64,000 nt of DNA from Aliidiomarina halalkaliphila (GCF_007096385.1 NZ_VJWL01000001.1:372001-436000); one strand, 5' to 3'; counted from the first letter of the stretch, positions 19,557 through 29,466 are shown. Notes: a model not told the origin generated them from the letters alone. Numbers and translations are program-made.

Positions 19557-21356
19557 ATAGGCTTCGGTTGTGGATGATTCCGACGCCATATACTGTGGTG
19601 TGAACTCGAAATAGACACCGGTACCGCCGCTTTCACGCTTCTCAATCGAGGCATCGCCTCCTAAATGCCGTCCGCGTTCTCGAATAATGGCTAAACCGTA
19701 GTGATTGAGTTTCTCAGGCGTATCGGGAATACCTACGCCGTCGTCCTCAACCGCTAACTGTACTCGGCGCTCATCGAGCTGCTGAAGGCGTATCCATAAG
19801 TTTTGGCCTTCGCTGTGGTGAATCGCGTTCTGGCTGGCCTCGCGAATAATTTGCAGCAAATGAATTTCCTCGTGAGGTGCAAGATGCACGTTATCAATGC
19901 GGTAGTCTAGGTGCACCTTAAGTTGCGATTGGTTTTGAAGTTGGGCTACGGTGTTTTGTAAAGCTTCAATAAATCCACCGCCATCAACTTTTAAGCGGAA
20001 GGTGGTTAGAAGTTCTCGTAACTGGCGATAGGCAGAATCTAAGCCTTGTTTGAGCTCTTGAGAAACGTCGGCAATGATTTCTTGGTTATTTGCCGCAAGC
20101 GCTTTATTGAGTCGTGTCACTTGAATCTTTAGATACGACAACGCTTGAGCTAACGAATCATGCAACTCGCGTGCAATCACGGTTCGCTCTTTCATGAGGG
20201 TGAGCCGACGTACTTGGTCTTCTTCATTACGGACACTTAATGCCAATGCCAGTTGATCAGAGACAGAGCGTAGTAACTGATGTTGCCATTCCGCGATCGA
20301 GGCGCCGGGCTCTAACCGACACACCAATACTCCGAAATTTTGTTGTTCGCGGCGAAGCGGGAAGCGGTAACTACGCTTACCATCTTCTTTTTTAAAGACT
20401 TCCTCTCCAAACATACAATCATCACAATCAAAGCTCACACAGCGGTTGTGATCAGGGCTGCCTTGGACTTGTAGATAAGGCGCTTTGCCTTTTTCTGTGA
20501 GTAAACAAAGTTCGATGTCTGGGACGTTGAGTAGACCGCGAAGTTTTTGAATGATTTTCTCGAAATTATCAAAGTCCACTGCTTTTTCATTGGTTTTCTG
20601 GGCAATATCGTACAAGAACATCAGCGTGGTATGGCTATGCTGGAGTGCTTCTGTCTGTTCCTGTACCCGTTGTTCAAGCCGACCATACATAAAACCGATG
20701 GTATCGCTCATTTTATTGATCGTTTTGGCCAGCGACCCAAGTTCATCTTGGTGGGGAATATGTACACGCGTTGTGAAGTCACCGGCGCCAATGCGTTGAG
20801 CGGCATTACTTAGGTGAATTAACGGCTGCTCAAAGCGTGTTTTTAAGGAGTACATCACAATGGATGCGACTAGAACTGTCACGATAAGTGAAATAATCAA
20901 CCAAGCTCGTAAATGGGCGATCTTTCCTTCCGCATCGCGCTGAATGTGCATCACAACCTGTTCGATACGCTCAACCTGCGCACTGACGGCAGCGGAAACC
21001 TCCGCCGCACCCATATCTGCATTCAGTAGCATAGGCTGTAGTTCTTGCCAGCCTTGATAAGCCTCTTGAAAGCTTTGTTGACCTGCCGGAGTGCTATATG
21101 AGAATCGCCGAAACGTTGGGTGCTCCCAAGTTGCTTGTAAGCGTTCAGTAATGCGTGCGAGTTCTTCGTCAGCTCCTGGGCCTTGCATGGCCAGAAGTCC
21201 CGCATGATAGGTTTGCATCCGCAATGACCCAGCGATATTCATCGCTTGTGGATCTTGGTTTACCCGGTCTGAAAGCCAATAGGATGCGATCAGGGTCATC
21301 ACTGAAAGCGTCACTATTAATAGCAAACCGAAACTAATGCGGGTGACCAACGACAT
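19554..21356 (-). CDS. narX: Nitrate/nitrite sensor histidine kinase NarX
   Basis: The 600-residue sensor has a membrane segment near the N-terminus, a periplasmic four-helix sensor with the P-box DPQAMNIAGSLRMQTY that binds nitrate, a second membrane segment, a HAMP domain, a central cysteine cluster (CVSFDCDDC) and the HPK7 transmitter ARELHDSLAQALSYLK with its phosphoacceptor His at about residue 400, then the ATP-binding VEDDGVGIP. It phosphorylates NarL. The ATG at 21356 gives the usual N-terminus (SLVTRISFGLLL); a TTG 63 bases upstream without a ribosome site is less likely. It is divergent from narG and converges with narK. Confidence 0.94.
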   Translation of the reverse strand: MSLVTRISFGLLLIVTLSVMTLIASYWLSDRVNQDPQAMNIAGSLRMQTYHAGLLAMQGPGADEELARITERLQATWEHPTFRRFSYSTPAGQQSFQEAYQGWQELQPMLLNADMGAAEVSAAVSAQVERIEQVVMHIQRDAEGKIAHLRAWLIISLIVTVLVASIVMYSLKTRFEQPLIHLSNAAQRIGAGDFTTRVHIPHQDELGSLAKTINKMSDTIGFMYGRLEQRVQEQTEALQHSHTTLMFLYDIAQKTNEKAVDFDNFEKIIQKLRGLLNVPDIELCLLTEKGKAPYLQVQGSPDHNRCVSFDCDDCMFGEEVFKKEDGKRSYRFPLRREQQNFGVLVCRLEPGASIAEWQHQLLRSVSDQLALALSVRNEEDQVRRLTLMKERTVIARELHDSLAQALSYLKIQVTRLNKALAANNQEIIADVSQELKQGLDSAYRQLRELLTTFRLKVDGGGFIEALQNTVAQLQNQSQLKVHLDYRIDNVHLAPHEEIHLLQIIREASQNAIHHSEGQNLWIRLQQLDERRVQLAVEDDGVGIPDTPEKLNHYGLAIIRERGRHLGGDASIEKRESGGTGVYFEFTPQYMASESSTTEAY

Positions 21357-21476
21357 CGAACGTCCACTCACGGGGAATACCTCTTTTTTGTTTGCGGGTG
21401 AATTCGAACCCAATTCCAAGTCTAGCTGATGTTCAAAATATCGATAGCTATTAGGACGTTAGCGTGTTTACTTCAC

Positions 21477-21492
21477 TACCCCTTTGGGAGTA
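21477..21492. promoter_or_regulatory. NarL 7-2-7 site upstream of narG
   Basis: TACCCCT-TT-GGGAGTA is an inverted pair of NarL heptamers separated by two bases, the preferred 7-2-7 arrangement. It lies about 53 bp upstream of the FNR box centre and about -94 from the predicted narG start site. It could also influence the divergent narX. Confidence 0.75.
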
Positions 21493-21530
21493 GAGGGCCC
21501 GTATTCTGCGGAATTCACGCACTTTTCGCA

Positions 21531-21570
21531 TTGATTTAGATCAAGCATCATCAAGACCTATTCACATAGT
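21531..21570 (+). promoter_or_regulatory. FNR-type promoter of narGHJI
   Basis: A perfect FNR box TTGAT-TTAG-ATCAA at 21531-21544 is centred about 41 bp upstream of the start site implied by the -10-like CATAGT at 21565-21570. This is the expected class II arrangement for oxygen-responsive activation of narG. Confidence 0.88.
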
Positions 21571-21615
21571 GTACGCCATGAATCATGAATGCAGTAGCTG
21601 GACTGGAGTCTAAAA

Positions 21616-24600
21616 ATGAGTCATTTACTCGATAAACTGCGCTTCTTCAAATTGAAGAAAGAACCTTTTGCTGATGGTCACGGGGTTCTGACCAATGAAG
21701 ATCGCGCCTGGGAACAAGGTTATCGCCAACGGTGGCAACACGATAAAGTCGTGCGTTCCACCCATGGTGTGAATTGCACGGGGTCCTGTAGCTGGAAAAT
21801 CTACGTGAAGGATGGGTTGGTTACTTGGGAAACCCAACAAACGGATTACCCGCGCACGCGCCCGGATCTTCCAAATCATGAGCCTCGGGGTTGCCCGCGG
21901 GGTGCCAGCTACTCATGGTACATCTACAGTGCAAACCGCTTAAAGTACCCTAAAGTACGTAAGCAGTTAATGAAATTATGGCGCGAAGCACGCAGCAAGC
22001 ATAGTGATCCTGTGAATGCGTGGGAATCGATTGTAACTGATCCTGCGAAAGCGAAGAGTTACAAAGAGCGTCGCGGTTTAGGTGGGTTTGTTCGTGCTTC
22101 CTGGGATGAAGTGAATGAACTTATCGCCGCATCAAATGTGTACACCACGAAAGCGTACGGTCCTGACCGTGTCACTGGCTTCTCGCCGATTCCAGCTATG
22201 TCGATGGTGTCTTATGCCGCCGGTGCGCGCTATCTATCGTTGATTGGCGGTAACTGCCTAAGCTTCTATGACTGGTATTGTGACTTACCACCAGCCTCAC
22301 CACAGGTATGGGGTGAGCAAACCGACGTACCTGAATCTGCGGATTGGTATAACTCTAATTACATTATTGTTTGGGGCTCGAATGTTCCGCAAACACGTAC
22401 ACCTGACGCTCACTTCCTCACAGAAGTACGCTACAAGGGGACTAAAACCTGTGTAATCACCTCCGATTATTCGGAAGCATCTAAATTTGGTGATACGTGG
22501 TTGGCACCAAGACAAGGTACTGACGCCGCATTAGCGATGGCGTTTGGCCATGTGATTTTGAAAGAATTCCATGTGAATGAGCCAAGTGAATACTTTACCG
22601 ATTACGTGCGTCGCTATACCGACATGCCAATGCTGGTCATGTTGGATGAAGAAGAAGGTCGACTCACACAGGGACGTTTTCTGCGTGCCGCTGATCTTGT
22701 CGATAACCTGGGTGAAGAAAACAATCCAGATTGGAAAACGATCGCGCTTGACCGCAACGGCGACCGTTTGGTGAGCCCGAACGGTGCGATTGGTTACCGT
22801 TGGGGACAAAAAGGAAAGTGGAACCTCGAGCAAAAAGACACCGCGGGTGACATCGATTTGCACTTGTCGTTAAAAGACCATTCGGACGAAGTCGTGGATG
22901 TGGCGTTCCCGTATTTTGGTGGAAAGCCACACGAATACGAGTACTTCCAACATACAGACCATGATGAAATTCAAATGCGTCGTATTCCTGCAAAACGGAT
23001 TCAATTAGCGAATGGCGAGACAGCGCTAGTAGCGACCGTGTTCGACCTGATGTTGGCGAACTATGGCGTTGATAACGGCCTGAATGACCCAAATCGTGCA
23101 CAAAGCTACAACGACGACGTGCCTTATACCCCGGCCTGGCAGCAAGCCATTACCGGCGTGGACCCGAAAGATGTGATTCGCGTGGCCACTGAGTTTGGTC
23201 GCAACGCACATAAAACCAAAGGTCGCTCTATGGTGATCGTGGGTGCCGCATTGAACCATTGGTATCACATGGACATGAACTATCGTGGCCTGATCAATAT
23301 GTTAATGATGTGTGGCTGTATTGGTCAAAGCGGCGGCGGTTGGGCCCATTACGTGGGTCAAGAAAAGCTGCGTCCGCAAACTGGCTGGGCACCATTGGCC
23401 TTTGGTTTGGACTGGCAGCGTCCACCACGTCACATGAACGGGACGTCGTTCTTCTACAACCATTCGAGCCAATGGCGCTATGAGAAGCTGGAGATGACCG
23501 AGGTGATTTCACCACTGGCAAATCCAAACAAATGGAAGTCCAGCATTATTGATTTCAACACCCGTGCGGAGCGTATGGGCTGGCTACCGAGTGCCCCACA
23601 ACTAGGCACGAACCCTCTGGGTATCGCCGCCGCTGCTGAAAAAGCAGGCATGGATGTGAAGTCATATATCGTGGACCAGTTGAAGAAGGGCTCGTTGAAG
23701 TTTGCGTGTGAACAGCCAGAGAATCCGCAGAACTTCCCACGCAATATGTTTATTTGGCGCTCAAATTTATTGGGTTCCTCGGGTAAAGGGCATGAATATA
23801 TGCTCAAACATTTGCTCGGCACCAAACATGGTCTGCTGGGTAAAGACTTGGGTGAATTTGGTGGTCAAAAACCTGACGACGTTGAATGGAGTGAAGCCGG
23901 TGCTCAAGGCGCTGAAGGGAAAGTCGATCTATGGGTCACTCTGGACTTCCGGATGTCAACGACCTGCTTGTACTCAGATATCGTGTTACCGACGGCTACT
24001 TGGTATGAAAAAGACGATATGAATACCTCGGATATGCATCCGTTTATTCACCCATTAACTGCAGCGGTCGACCCAGTATGGGAAGCGCGCAGTGATTGGG
24101 AAATCTTTAAAGGAATTGCGAAAGAGTTCTCGCGTGTATGTCAGGGCCATTTAGGTGTGGAACAAGATGTGGTGACAGTTCCCATGCAACATGACACGCC
24201 GAATGAACTTGCCCAACCTTATGGTGTGAAAGCATGGTGGAAAGGCGAGTGTGAGCCTATTCCAGGTCAAACCATGCCGAATATTGTTCAGGTTGAGCGG
24301 GACTATCCGAATACCTATCAACGCTTTACCTCCTTAGGTCCGCTCATGGACTCACTAGGGAACGGCGGCAAAGGGATTTCCTGGGATACCAAAGAGGAAG
24401 TTGAATTCCTTGGCAAGCTGAACCGTAAACACGTGGAAGAGGGTGCAAACAAAGGGCGGCCGAAGATTGAAACGGCAATTGATGCCTGTGAAGTCATTTT
24501 ATCACTTGCACCAGAAACCAACGGTCACGTGGCGGTGAAGGCTTGGGGGGCGTTAAGTGAGTTTACGGGTCGGGATCACCGTCATTTAGCAACGCCAAAA

Positions 24601-25344
24601 GAAGACGAGAAAATCCGCTTCCACGACATCGTTGCCCAACCGAGGAAAATTATTTCCTCGCCGACCTGGTCTGGTTTGGAAGACGAGCACGTGTCATACA
24701 ACGCGGGCTATACCAACGTGCATGAGTTGATTCCTTGGCGCACTATCACAGGCCGCCAACAGTTCTATCAAGATCATGAGTGGATGCGCGACTTTGGTGA
24801 AACCTTGTGTGTGTATAAGCCACCGATCAATTTGAAAACCGTTGAACCGATTTTGAATAAGAAATCGAACGGTAACAAAGAGATTGTTCTGAACTGGATT
24901 ACACCGCATCAAAAATGGGGTATTCACAGCACCTACTCAGATAACTTGTTGATGCTGACTCTATCGCGCGGCGGACCGATTGTCTGGTTAAGTGAAATTG
25001 ACGCGAAATCAGCAGGTATCGAAGATAACGATTGGATCGAGATCTTTAACGTGAACGGCTCTATCTCTGCGCGGGCGGTTGTATCACAGCGCGTTCCAGA
25101 AGGGATGAGCATGATGTATCACGCGCAAGAGCGGATTATCAATACACCGGGCTCGGAAATGACGGGCACCCGTGGTGGTATCCATAACTCAGTCACCCGT
25201 GCGGTGATGAAGCCGACGCACATGATTGGTGGTTACGCGCAGCAGAGTTACGGATTCAATTACTACGGAACCGTTGGTTGTAACCGAGACGAGTTTGTCA
25301 TCGTGCGTAAGATGGACAAAGTGGATTGGTTAGATACCCCTTAA
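21616..25344 (+). CDS. narG: Respiratory nitrate reductase alpha subunit NarG
   Basis: NarG is the catalytic subunit of the membrane-bound, cytoplasm-facing nitrate reductase; it reduces nitrate to nitrite at a bis-MGD molybdenum centre. The 1242-residue product has the FS0 iron-sulfur ligands at His50, Cys54, Cys58 and Cys93, the same numbers as in E. coli, and the Mo-ligand Asp region NCLSFYDWYCDLP near residue 222. The RGCPRGASYSWYIYS segment after Cys93 is also diagnostic. The start ATG is behind GGAG. It heads narGHJI, with FNR and NarL sites upstream, and needs the moa/mob/moe products encoded to the left. Confidence 0.99.
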   Translation: MSHLLDKLRFFKLKKEPFADGHGVLTNEDRAWEQGYRQRWQHDKVVRSTHGVNCTGSCSWKIYVKDGLVTWETQQTDYPRTRPDLPNHEPRGCPRGASYSWYIYSANRLKYPKVRKQLMKLWREARSKHSDPVNAWESIVTDPAKAKSYKERRGLGGFVRASWDEVNELIAASNVYTTKAYGPDRVTGFSPIPAMSMVSYAAGARYLSLIGGNCLSFYDWYCDLPPASPQVWGEQTDVPESADWYNSNYIIVWGSNVPQTRTPDAHFLTEVRYKGTKTCVITSDYSEASKFGDTWLAPRQGTDAALAMAFGHVILKEFHVNEPSEYFTDYVRRYTDMPMLVMLDEEEGRLTQGRFLRAADLVDNLGEENNPDWKTIALDRNGDRLVSPNGAIGYRWGQKGKWNLEQKDTAGDIDLHLSLKDHSDEVVDVAFPYFGGKPHEYEYFQHTDHDEIQMRRIPAKRIQLANGETALVATVFDLMLANYGVDNGLNDPNRAQSYNDDVPYTPAWQQAITGVDPKDVIRVATEFGRNAHKTKGRSMVIVGAALNHWYHMDMNYRGLINMLMMCGCIGQSGGGWAHYVGQEKLRPQTGWAPLAFGLDWQRPPRHMNGTSFFYNHSSQWRYEKLEMTEVISPLANPNKWKSSIIDFNTRAERMGWLPSAPQLGTNPLGIAAAAEKAGMDVKSYIVDQLKKGSLKFACEQPENPQNFPRNMFIWRSNLLGSSGKGHEYMLKHLLGTKHGLLGKDLGEFGGQKPDDVEWSEAGAQGAEGKVDLWVTLDFRMSTTCLYSDIVLPTATWYEKDDMNTSDMHPFIHPLTAAVDPVWEARSDWEIFKGIAKEFSRVCQGHLGVEQDVVTVPMQHDTPNELAQPYGVKAWWKGECEPIPGQTMPNIVQVERDYPNTYQRFTSLGPLMDSLGNGGKGISWDTKEEVEFLGKLNRKHVEEGANKGRPKIETAIDACEVILSLAPETNGHVAVKAWGALSEFTGRDHRHLATPKEDEKIRFHDIVAQPRKIISSPTWSGLEDEHVSYNAGYTNVHELIPWRTITGRQQFYQDHEWMRDFGETLCVYKPPINLKTVEPILNKKSNGNKEIVLNWITPHQKWGIHSTYSDNLLMLTLSRGGPIVWLSEIDAKSAGIEDNDWIEIFNVNGSISARAVVSQRVPEGMSMMYHAQERIINTPGSEMTGTRGGIHNSVTRAVMKPTHMIGGYAQQSYGFNYYGTVGCNRDEFVIVRKMDKVDWLDTP

Positions 25345-25446
25345 TACGCAAGAGAGCTTCGTGTGCTGAGTAGCACCGAAGCTCGCTTCCCGCTGCGGCG
25401 ACGAAGCAATTGCTTTGCGGATTTCACCGGATTTAGGAACACGATT

Positions 25447-26982
25447 ATGAAAGTTAGAGCTCAGATTGGCATGGTATTGAACCTGGACAAGTGTATCGGT
25501 TGTCACACGTGTTCGATTACCTGTAAGAACGTCTGGACCTCTCGGGAAGGGGTGGAGTATGCCTGGTTTAACAACGTTGAAACCAAGCCTGGCGTAGGCT
25601 TCCCAAAAGAGTGGGAAAACCAGGATGTATGGAATGGCGGTTGGGAGCGCACCAAAAAAGGGAAGCTACAACTAAAAATGGGCGGAAAGTTACGGATTTT
25701 GGCAAATATCTTCGCTAATCCAGATCTACCGCAAATTGATGATTACTATGAGCCATTCGATTTTGATTACCAGCACTTACATACCGCTGGCGATACCAAA
25801 CACCAGCCGGTAGCGCGTCCACGCTCACTGATTAGTGGCAAACGTATGGAGAAAATCGAGTGGGGTCCGAACTGGGAAGAGATTCTCGGTACGGAGTTTG
25901 CCAAGCGCAAAAAAGACAAAAACTTCGATGAAGTCGTTCAAAAGGACATCTATGGTCAATTTGAAAAGACCTTCATGATGTATCTTCCGCGTTTGTGTGA
26001 ACACTGTTTAAACCCTGCCTGTGTGGCCGCTTGCCCATCTGGAGCGATTTATAAGCGGGAAGAAGATGGCATTGTATTGATCGACCAGGACAAGTGCCGT
26101 GGCTGGCGCATGTGCGTATCTGGTTGTCCATACAAGAAAATCTATTACAACTGGAAAACAGGTAAATCTGAGAAGTGCACCTTCTGTTACCCACGTATCG
26201 AAGCAGGTCAACCGACGACGTGTTCTGAAACCTGTGTAGGCCGCATTCGTTATTTGGGCGTGTTGTTGTACGACGCAGATAAAATTGAAGCGGCGGCCAA
26301 TACACCAAACGAAAAAGACTTATATCAAGCGCAACTGGATCTGTTCCTTGACCCGTTCGACCCAGAAGTCATCGCTGCGGCAAAAGCTGAGGGTATTCCT
26401 GAGAACTGGCTAAAAGCGGCCCAGCGCTCACCGGTATACATGATGGCTATGGAGTGGAAGGTTGCGTTACCTCTGCACCCTGAGTATCGGACCTTACCGA
26501 TGGTATGGTACGTGCCGCCACTGTCGCCCATTCAAACAGCGGTAGAAGCGGGGCACGTGGGTATGAATGGCGAGATTCCTGATTTGAAATCGCTTCGCAT
26601 TCCATTGCGTTATCTTGCCAACATGCTGACTGCCGGAGATGAAGCCCCTGTAGTACGCGCATTAGAACGCATGATTGCAATGCGTGCTTATAAGCGTTCG
26701 CAGAATGTGGATGGTATTGAAGATTTCGAAGTGCTCAAGCAGGTAGGTCTTACACCGAACCAAGTGGAAGAAATGTATCGCTACATGGCCCTTGCGAATT
26801 TTGAAGATCGCTTTGTGATTCCAACCAGCGCTCGCGCCTATGCAGAAAATGCCTATGACCTTAAAGGTGATTGTGGTTTCTCCTTTGGTAATGGCTGTGG
26901 CAATGGTGAAAGCGGCTTAAATCTGTTTGGCGGCGACAAAAAAGGCGTGCGTAAAGTCATTCCAGTAGTGATGAAGGATTAA
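25447..26982 (+). CDS. narH: Respiratory nitrate reductase beta subunit NarH
   Basis: NarH carries electrons from the NarI hemes to NarG through three [4Fe-4S] clusters and one [3Fe-4S] cluster. The 511-residue product has cysteines 16, 19, 22 and 26 in CIGCHTCSITC, then CEHCLNPACVAACPSG, the Trp-containing CRGWRMCVSGCP that marks the 3Fe cluster, and CTFC...CSETC. The ATG at 25447 (AGGA upstream) gives the normal family N-terminus MKVRAQIGMVLNLDKC; an in-frame start 84 bases upstream would add an unrelated leader. About 100 bp separate it from narG. Confidence 0.98.
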   Translation: MKVRAQIGMVLNLDKCIGCHTCSITCKNVWTSREGVEYAWFNNVETKPGVGFPKEWENQDVWNGGWERTKKGKLQLKMGGKLRILANIFANPDLPQIDDYYEPFDFDYQHLHTAGDTKHQPVARPRSLISGKRMEKIEWGPNWEEILGTEFAKRKKDKNFDEVVQKDIYGQFEKTFMMYLPRLCEHCLNPACVAACPSGAIYKREEDGIVLIDQDKCRGWRMCVSGCPYKKIYYNWKTGKSEKCTFCYPRIEAGQPTTCSETCVGRIRYLGVLLYDADKIEAAANTPNEKDLYQAQLDLFLDPFDPEVIAAAKAEGIPENWLKAAQRSPVYMMAMEWKVALPLHPEYRTLPMVWYVPPLSPIQTAVEAGHVGMNGEIPDLKSLRIPLRYLANMLTAGDEAPVVRALERMIAMRAYKRSQNVDGIEDFEVLKQVGLTPNQVEEMYRYMALANFEDRFVIPTSARAYAENAYDLKGDCGFSFGNGCGNGESGLNLFGGDKKGVRKVIPVVMKD

Positions 26983-26987
26983 TCGAG

Positions 26988-27725
26988 ATGCAAATAGCTA
27001 ATGTTATATCGTTGCTCCTTGATTATCCCACCGAGGGAATAATCGAAGCAAAGAATGATCTTCTTGAAATTATTGAGAAGTCGCAATTACCTCCTGCGGA
27101 AAAGCAAGGTTTGGCCGCTTTTGTCCGCGATCGCTGTAGTCGCGATTTGATGGATTGGCAGTCGGATTACGACGCGCTGTTTGAGCGGGGACGGGCGTTG
27201 TCATTGTTGTTGTTTGAGCATGTTCATGGGGAATCTCGGGATCGTGGTCAAGCCATGGTTGATTTGATGAATCAGTACAAATCAGCAGGTTTGGAGCTCG
27301 ACGTCCGCGAGCTTCCCGACTACATCCCGCTTTATCTTGAGTTTTTATCGACCCAGGGTGAAGAGAACTTGCAGCTGGGCTTGCAGGAAGTGGCACATAT
27401 ACTTGCGCTACTGGCGGCACGTTTGGAGCAACGTGAAAGTAATTATGCGGCAATTATGCATGCGCTTATTCATTTATCGGGCGTGGTGCTCGACGTTGAT
27501 GATGTGCGCGAGCAGATCGCCAATGAAGCGCGCGATGATACAAAAGAAGCTCTCGATAAAGTGTGGGAAGAAGAAATGGTGACCTTCGGACCAGATTCGA
27601 CAGCGGATGGTTGTAGCAGCGCTGTAAATAAACCGAGCGACACCCAACGTAAAGATCAATTGGTGCCGATCACATGGTCTGATTTTAAAGACGCAGGCCA
27701 GTCAGAAGCGCAGCGAGGAAACTGA
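26988..27725 (+). CDS. narJ: Nitrate reductase maturation chaperone NarJ
   Basis: NarJ is the TorD-like helical chaperone that holds apo-NarGH and helps cofactor insertion and membrane attachment. The 245-residue product contains the family segment FEHVHGESRDRGQAMVDL and YIPLYLEFLS. It starts five bases after narH and ends two bases before narI. The C-terminal 50 residues are hydrophilic and variable, as usual. Confidence 0.95.
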   Translation: MQIANVISLLLDYPTEGIIEAKNDLLEIIEKSQLPPAEKQGLAAFVRDRCSRDLMDWQSDYDALFERGRALSLLLFEHVHGESRDRGQAMVDLMNQYKSAGLELDVRELPDYIPLYLEFLSTQGEENLQLGLQEVAHILALLAARLEQRESNYAAIMHALIHLSGVVLDVDDVREQIANEARDDTKEALDKVWEEEMVTFGPDSTADGCSSAVNKPSDTQRKDQLVPITWSDFKDAGQSEAQRGN

Positions 27726-27727
27726 CC

Positions 27728-28411
27728 ATGAATTATATCGATATGTTACTTTTTGGGATTTATCCCTATATCGCATCTGTTATTTTCTTTGTCGGAAGCG
27801 CGCTGCGTTACGATCGTGAACAATTCACGTGGAAGGCACAATCGAGTCAAATCTTAGATAAAACGTACTTCCGGGTGGCGAGTGTCCTGTTTCATGTGGG
27901 CATTATCATGATCTTCTTCGGTCATTTTGCCGGATTAGTCATGCCCTATGAGGTATGGAATTTCCTTGGCATTACCTTGGCACAAAAGCAGCTGATTGCC
28001 ATGGGAGTGGGCGGGTTCTTTGGTGCGCTATGCTTCGTAGGTCTCACTATGTTGGTATGGCGTCGCCTATTTAACCCGCGTGTGCGAGCAAGTAGTTCTG
28101 TGATGGATACCTTGATTTTACTGCTGATTTATTGGCAGTTGATTCTAGGGATTCTCACTATTTTTGTTTCGACGGGTCATATGGATGGCTATGTGATGCA
28201 AGATCTGATGAGTTGGTCACGCTACCTACTGACTTTCCGTCCTGCAGAAGCGATTGAATTTATGGCGGATATCCATTGGATTTACAAAGCGCACGTATTC
28301 TGGGGTATCACATTATTTGTGTTGTTCCCGTTCAGCCGCTTAGTTCATATTTGGAGCGTTCCGGTGAAGTTCATTGGACGCCGCCACCAAATCGTACGCC
28401 GTCGTTTTTAA
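27728..28411 (+). CDS. narI: Respiratory nitrate reductase gamma subunit NarI
   Basis: NarI is the di-heme cytochrome b that oxidises quinol on the periplasmic side and anchors NarGH. The 227-residue product has five hydrophobic segments; His56 and His66 (FHVGIIMIFFGH) match the E. coli numbering, and the other ligands are in WIYKAHVFWG and RLVHIW. An AGGAAA-type site precedes the ATG. The quinol supplied under anaerobiosis may be ubiquinol made with the UbiUV genes further right. Confidence 0.97.
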   Translation: MNYIDMLLFGIYPYIASVIFFVGSALRYDREQFTWKAQSSQILDKTYFRVASVLFHVGIIMIFFGHFAGLVMPYEVWNFLGITLAQKQLIAMGVGGFFGALCFVGLTMLVWRRLFNPRVRASSSVMDTLILLLIYWQLILGILTIFVSTGHMDGYVMQDLMSWSRYLLTFRPAEAIEFMADIHWIYKAHVFWGITLFVLFPFSRLVHIWSVPVKFIGRRHQIVRRRF

Positions 28412-28496
28412 TCGTTAGAAAGTCGCTGGGTAGGAGATACCTTCCCAGCGCACATGTGCTAGGAACCTAGAATTCGTAGCAGATTTGTGAGGAATT

Positions 28497-29264
28497 ATGA
28501 TTCAAGTAAATGATGCAACCATTACCGAGCAGGCGATTTCTGAGGAAACTCAGTATCATCCTGCTGATTCAAAAGAAGCGGCGATGAAACAAGCTGCGGA
28601 AGCGCTGATTATTGGTGAACTATTAAAGCAGCGAGCGCGTGACTTGGGTATCAAAGTGACAAGTGCAAAAGCCAGTGCTGCTGAGCACGACTATATTGAA
28701 CAATTGATCGAAAAGGATGTGCATATCCCCCAAGCAGGCGATGAAGAGTGCGAGCAATACTTTAGCAGCAACAAAGAACGCTTCACCACCTCACCATTGT
28801 TGGAAGTACGGCATATCCTTGTGGCCGCAGCGCCCGACGATAACCAAGCTCGGATGGAATCGCTGGCTCTGGCTGAAGCGGTGATCGAAAAACTGAATGC
28901 CGGTGGCGACTTTAACGCATTGGCACGGGATTATTCATCTTGTCCTTCGAAATCCACTGGCGGCAGTTTGGGTCAGTTGAGCCGTGGACAAACAGTGCCT
29001 GAGTTTGAGCGTATCGTGTTCGCACTTGAGCCGGGTTTATACGATTCACCTGTGGAAACCCGTTACGGTTTTCACGTGGTCTGGGTTGAACGCAAGATCC
29101 CAGGCAATCCGCTCGAATACGCGCAAGTGAAAGACAAAATTCGTGATTACCTGAATGAAAAAGTAAGACATAAGGCCATTGCACAGTATATTCAAACACT
29201 TATTGTGGATGCGGACATTCAAGGTTACGACTTTTCCTTGGATCAATCACCTTTGATGCAGTAA
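28497..29264 (+). CDS. PpiC-type peptidyl-prolyl cis-trans isomerase of the nar operon
   Basis: The 255-residue product has an N-terminal helical region and a parvulin domain (about residues 100-210) with LEVRHILVAA, ALARDYSSCPSKSTGGSLGQLSRGQTVPEFE and the ending YGFHVVWVER. It resembles NifM-like isomerases. No signal peptide or membrane segment is seen, so it should be cytoplasmic, where NarGH mature. A PpiC-type gene directly after narI is also found in Pseudomonas nar clusters, so a role in nitrate reductase assembly is a reasonable inference. The ATG follows GAGGA; a terminator follows the gene, closing the narGHJI-ppi operon. Confidence 0.85.
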   Translation: MIQVNDATITEQAISEETQYHPADSKEAAMKQAAEALIIGELLKQRARDLGIKVTSAKASAAEHDYIEQLIEKDVHIPQAGDEECEQYFSSNKERFTTSPLLEVRHILVAAAPDDNQARMESLALAEAVIEKLNAGGDFNALARDYSSCPSKSTGGSLGQLSRGQTVPEFERIVFALEPGLYDSPVETRYGFHVVWVERKIPGNPLEYAQVKDKIRDYLNEKVRHKAIAQYIQTLIVDADIQGYDFSLDQSPLMQ

Positions 29265-29283
29265 CCGAACACACCATAAAATG

Positions 29284-29311
29284 AGCCTCAGCCACGCTGG
29301 GGCTTTTTTTT
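29284..29311 (+). terminator. Terminator of the narGHJI-ppi operon
   Basis: Stem AGCCTCAG / CTGGGGCT (29284-29291, 29297-29304; one G-U pair) with a five-base loop followed by eight T. Confidence 0.88.
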
Positions 29312-29388
29312 GCATTCCTGTTTCCATACCCCGCAAGAGGTAGTCTGTTCATAACCCTACAATTCTTGTGATTAACCCTTGTGCCCTC

Positions 29389-29461
29389 GGCCCGTTGATA
29401 TGGGCCTCGATATAATATCCCTCATGTTATTGGGGTTTATTTGCTTATCTATATCGAGGGA
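29389..29461 (+). promoter_or_regulatory. Inverted repeat that can mask the ribosome site of the outer-membrane protein gene
   Basis: A perfect 10-bp inverted repeat, CCTCGATATA at 29405-29414 and TATATCGAGG at 29450-29459, flanks a 35-base loop. The right arm contains the GAGGGA ribosome site (29456-29461), five bases before the ATG at 29467. In RNA this hairpin would block translation. A second possible hairpin, GGCCC / GGGCC (29389-29393, 29402-29406), overlaps the left arm and would compete with it. A DNA-level operator with distant half-sites is an alternative reading. Confidence 0.5.
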
Positions 29462-29466
29462 ACATT

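Noticed and set aside
22664-23101. Long open frame antisense to narG (145 codons)
   Set aside because: It lies wholly within the conserved narG reading frame, has no ribosome site and no recognisable domain; a shadow of narG codon bias.
25345-25446. Possible extra small gene or N-terminal extension between narG and narH
   Set aside because: The in-frame extension does not match NarH proteins, and the ATG at 25447 gives the exact family N-terminus.
27070-27453. Antisense frame of 127 codons inside narJ
   Set aside because: Low-complexity, Pro/Thr-rich translation without family features, entirely within narJ.
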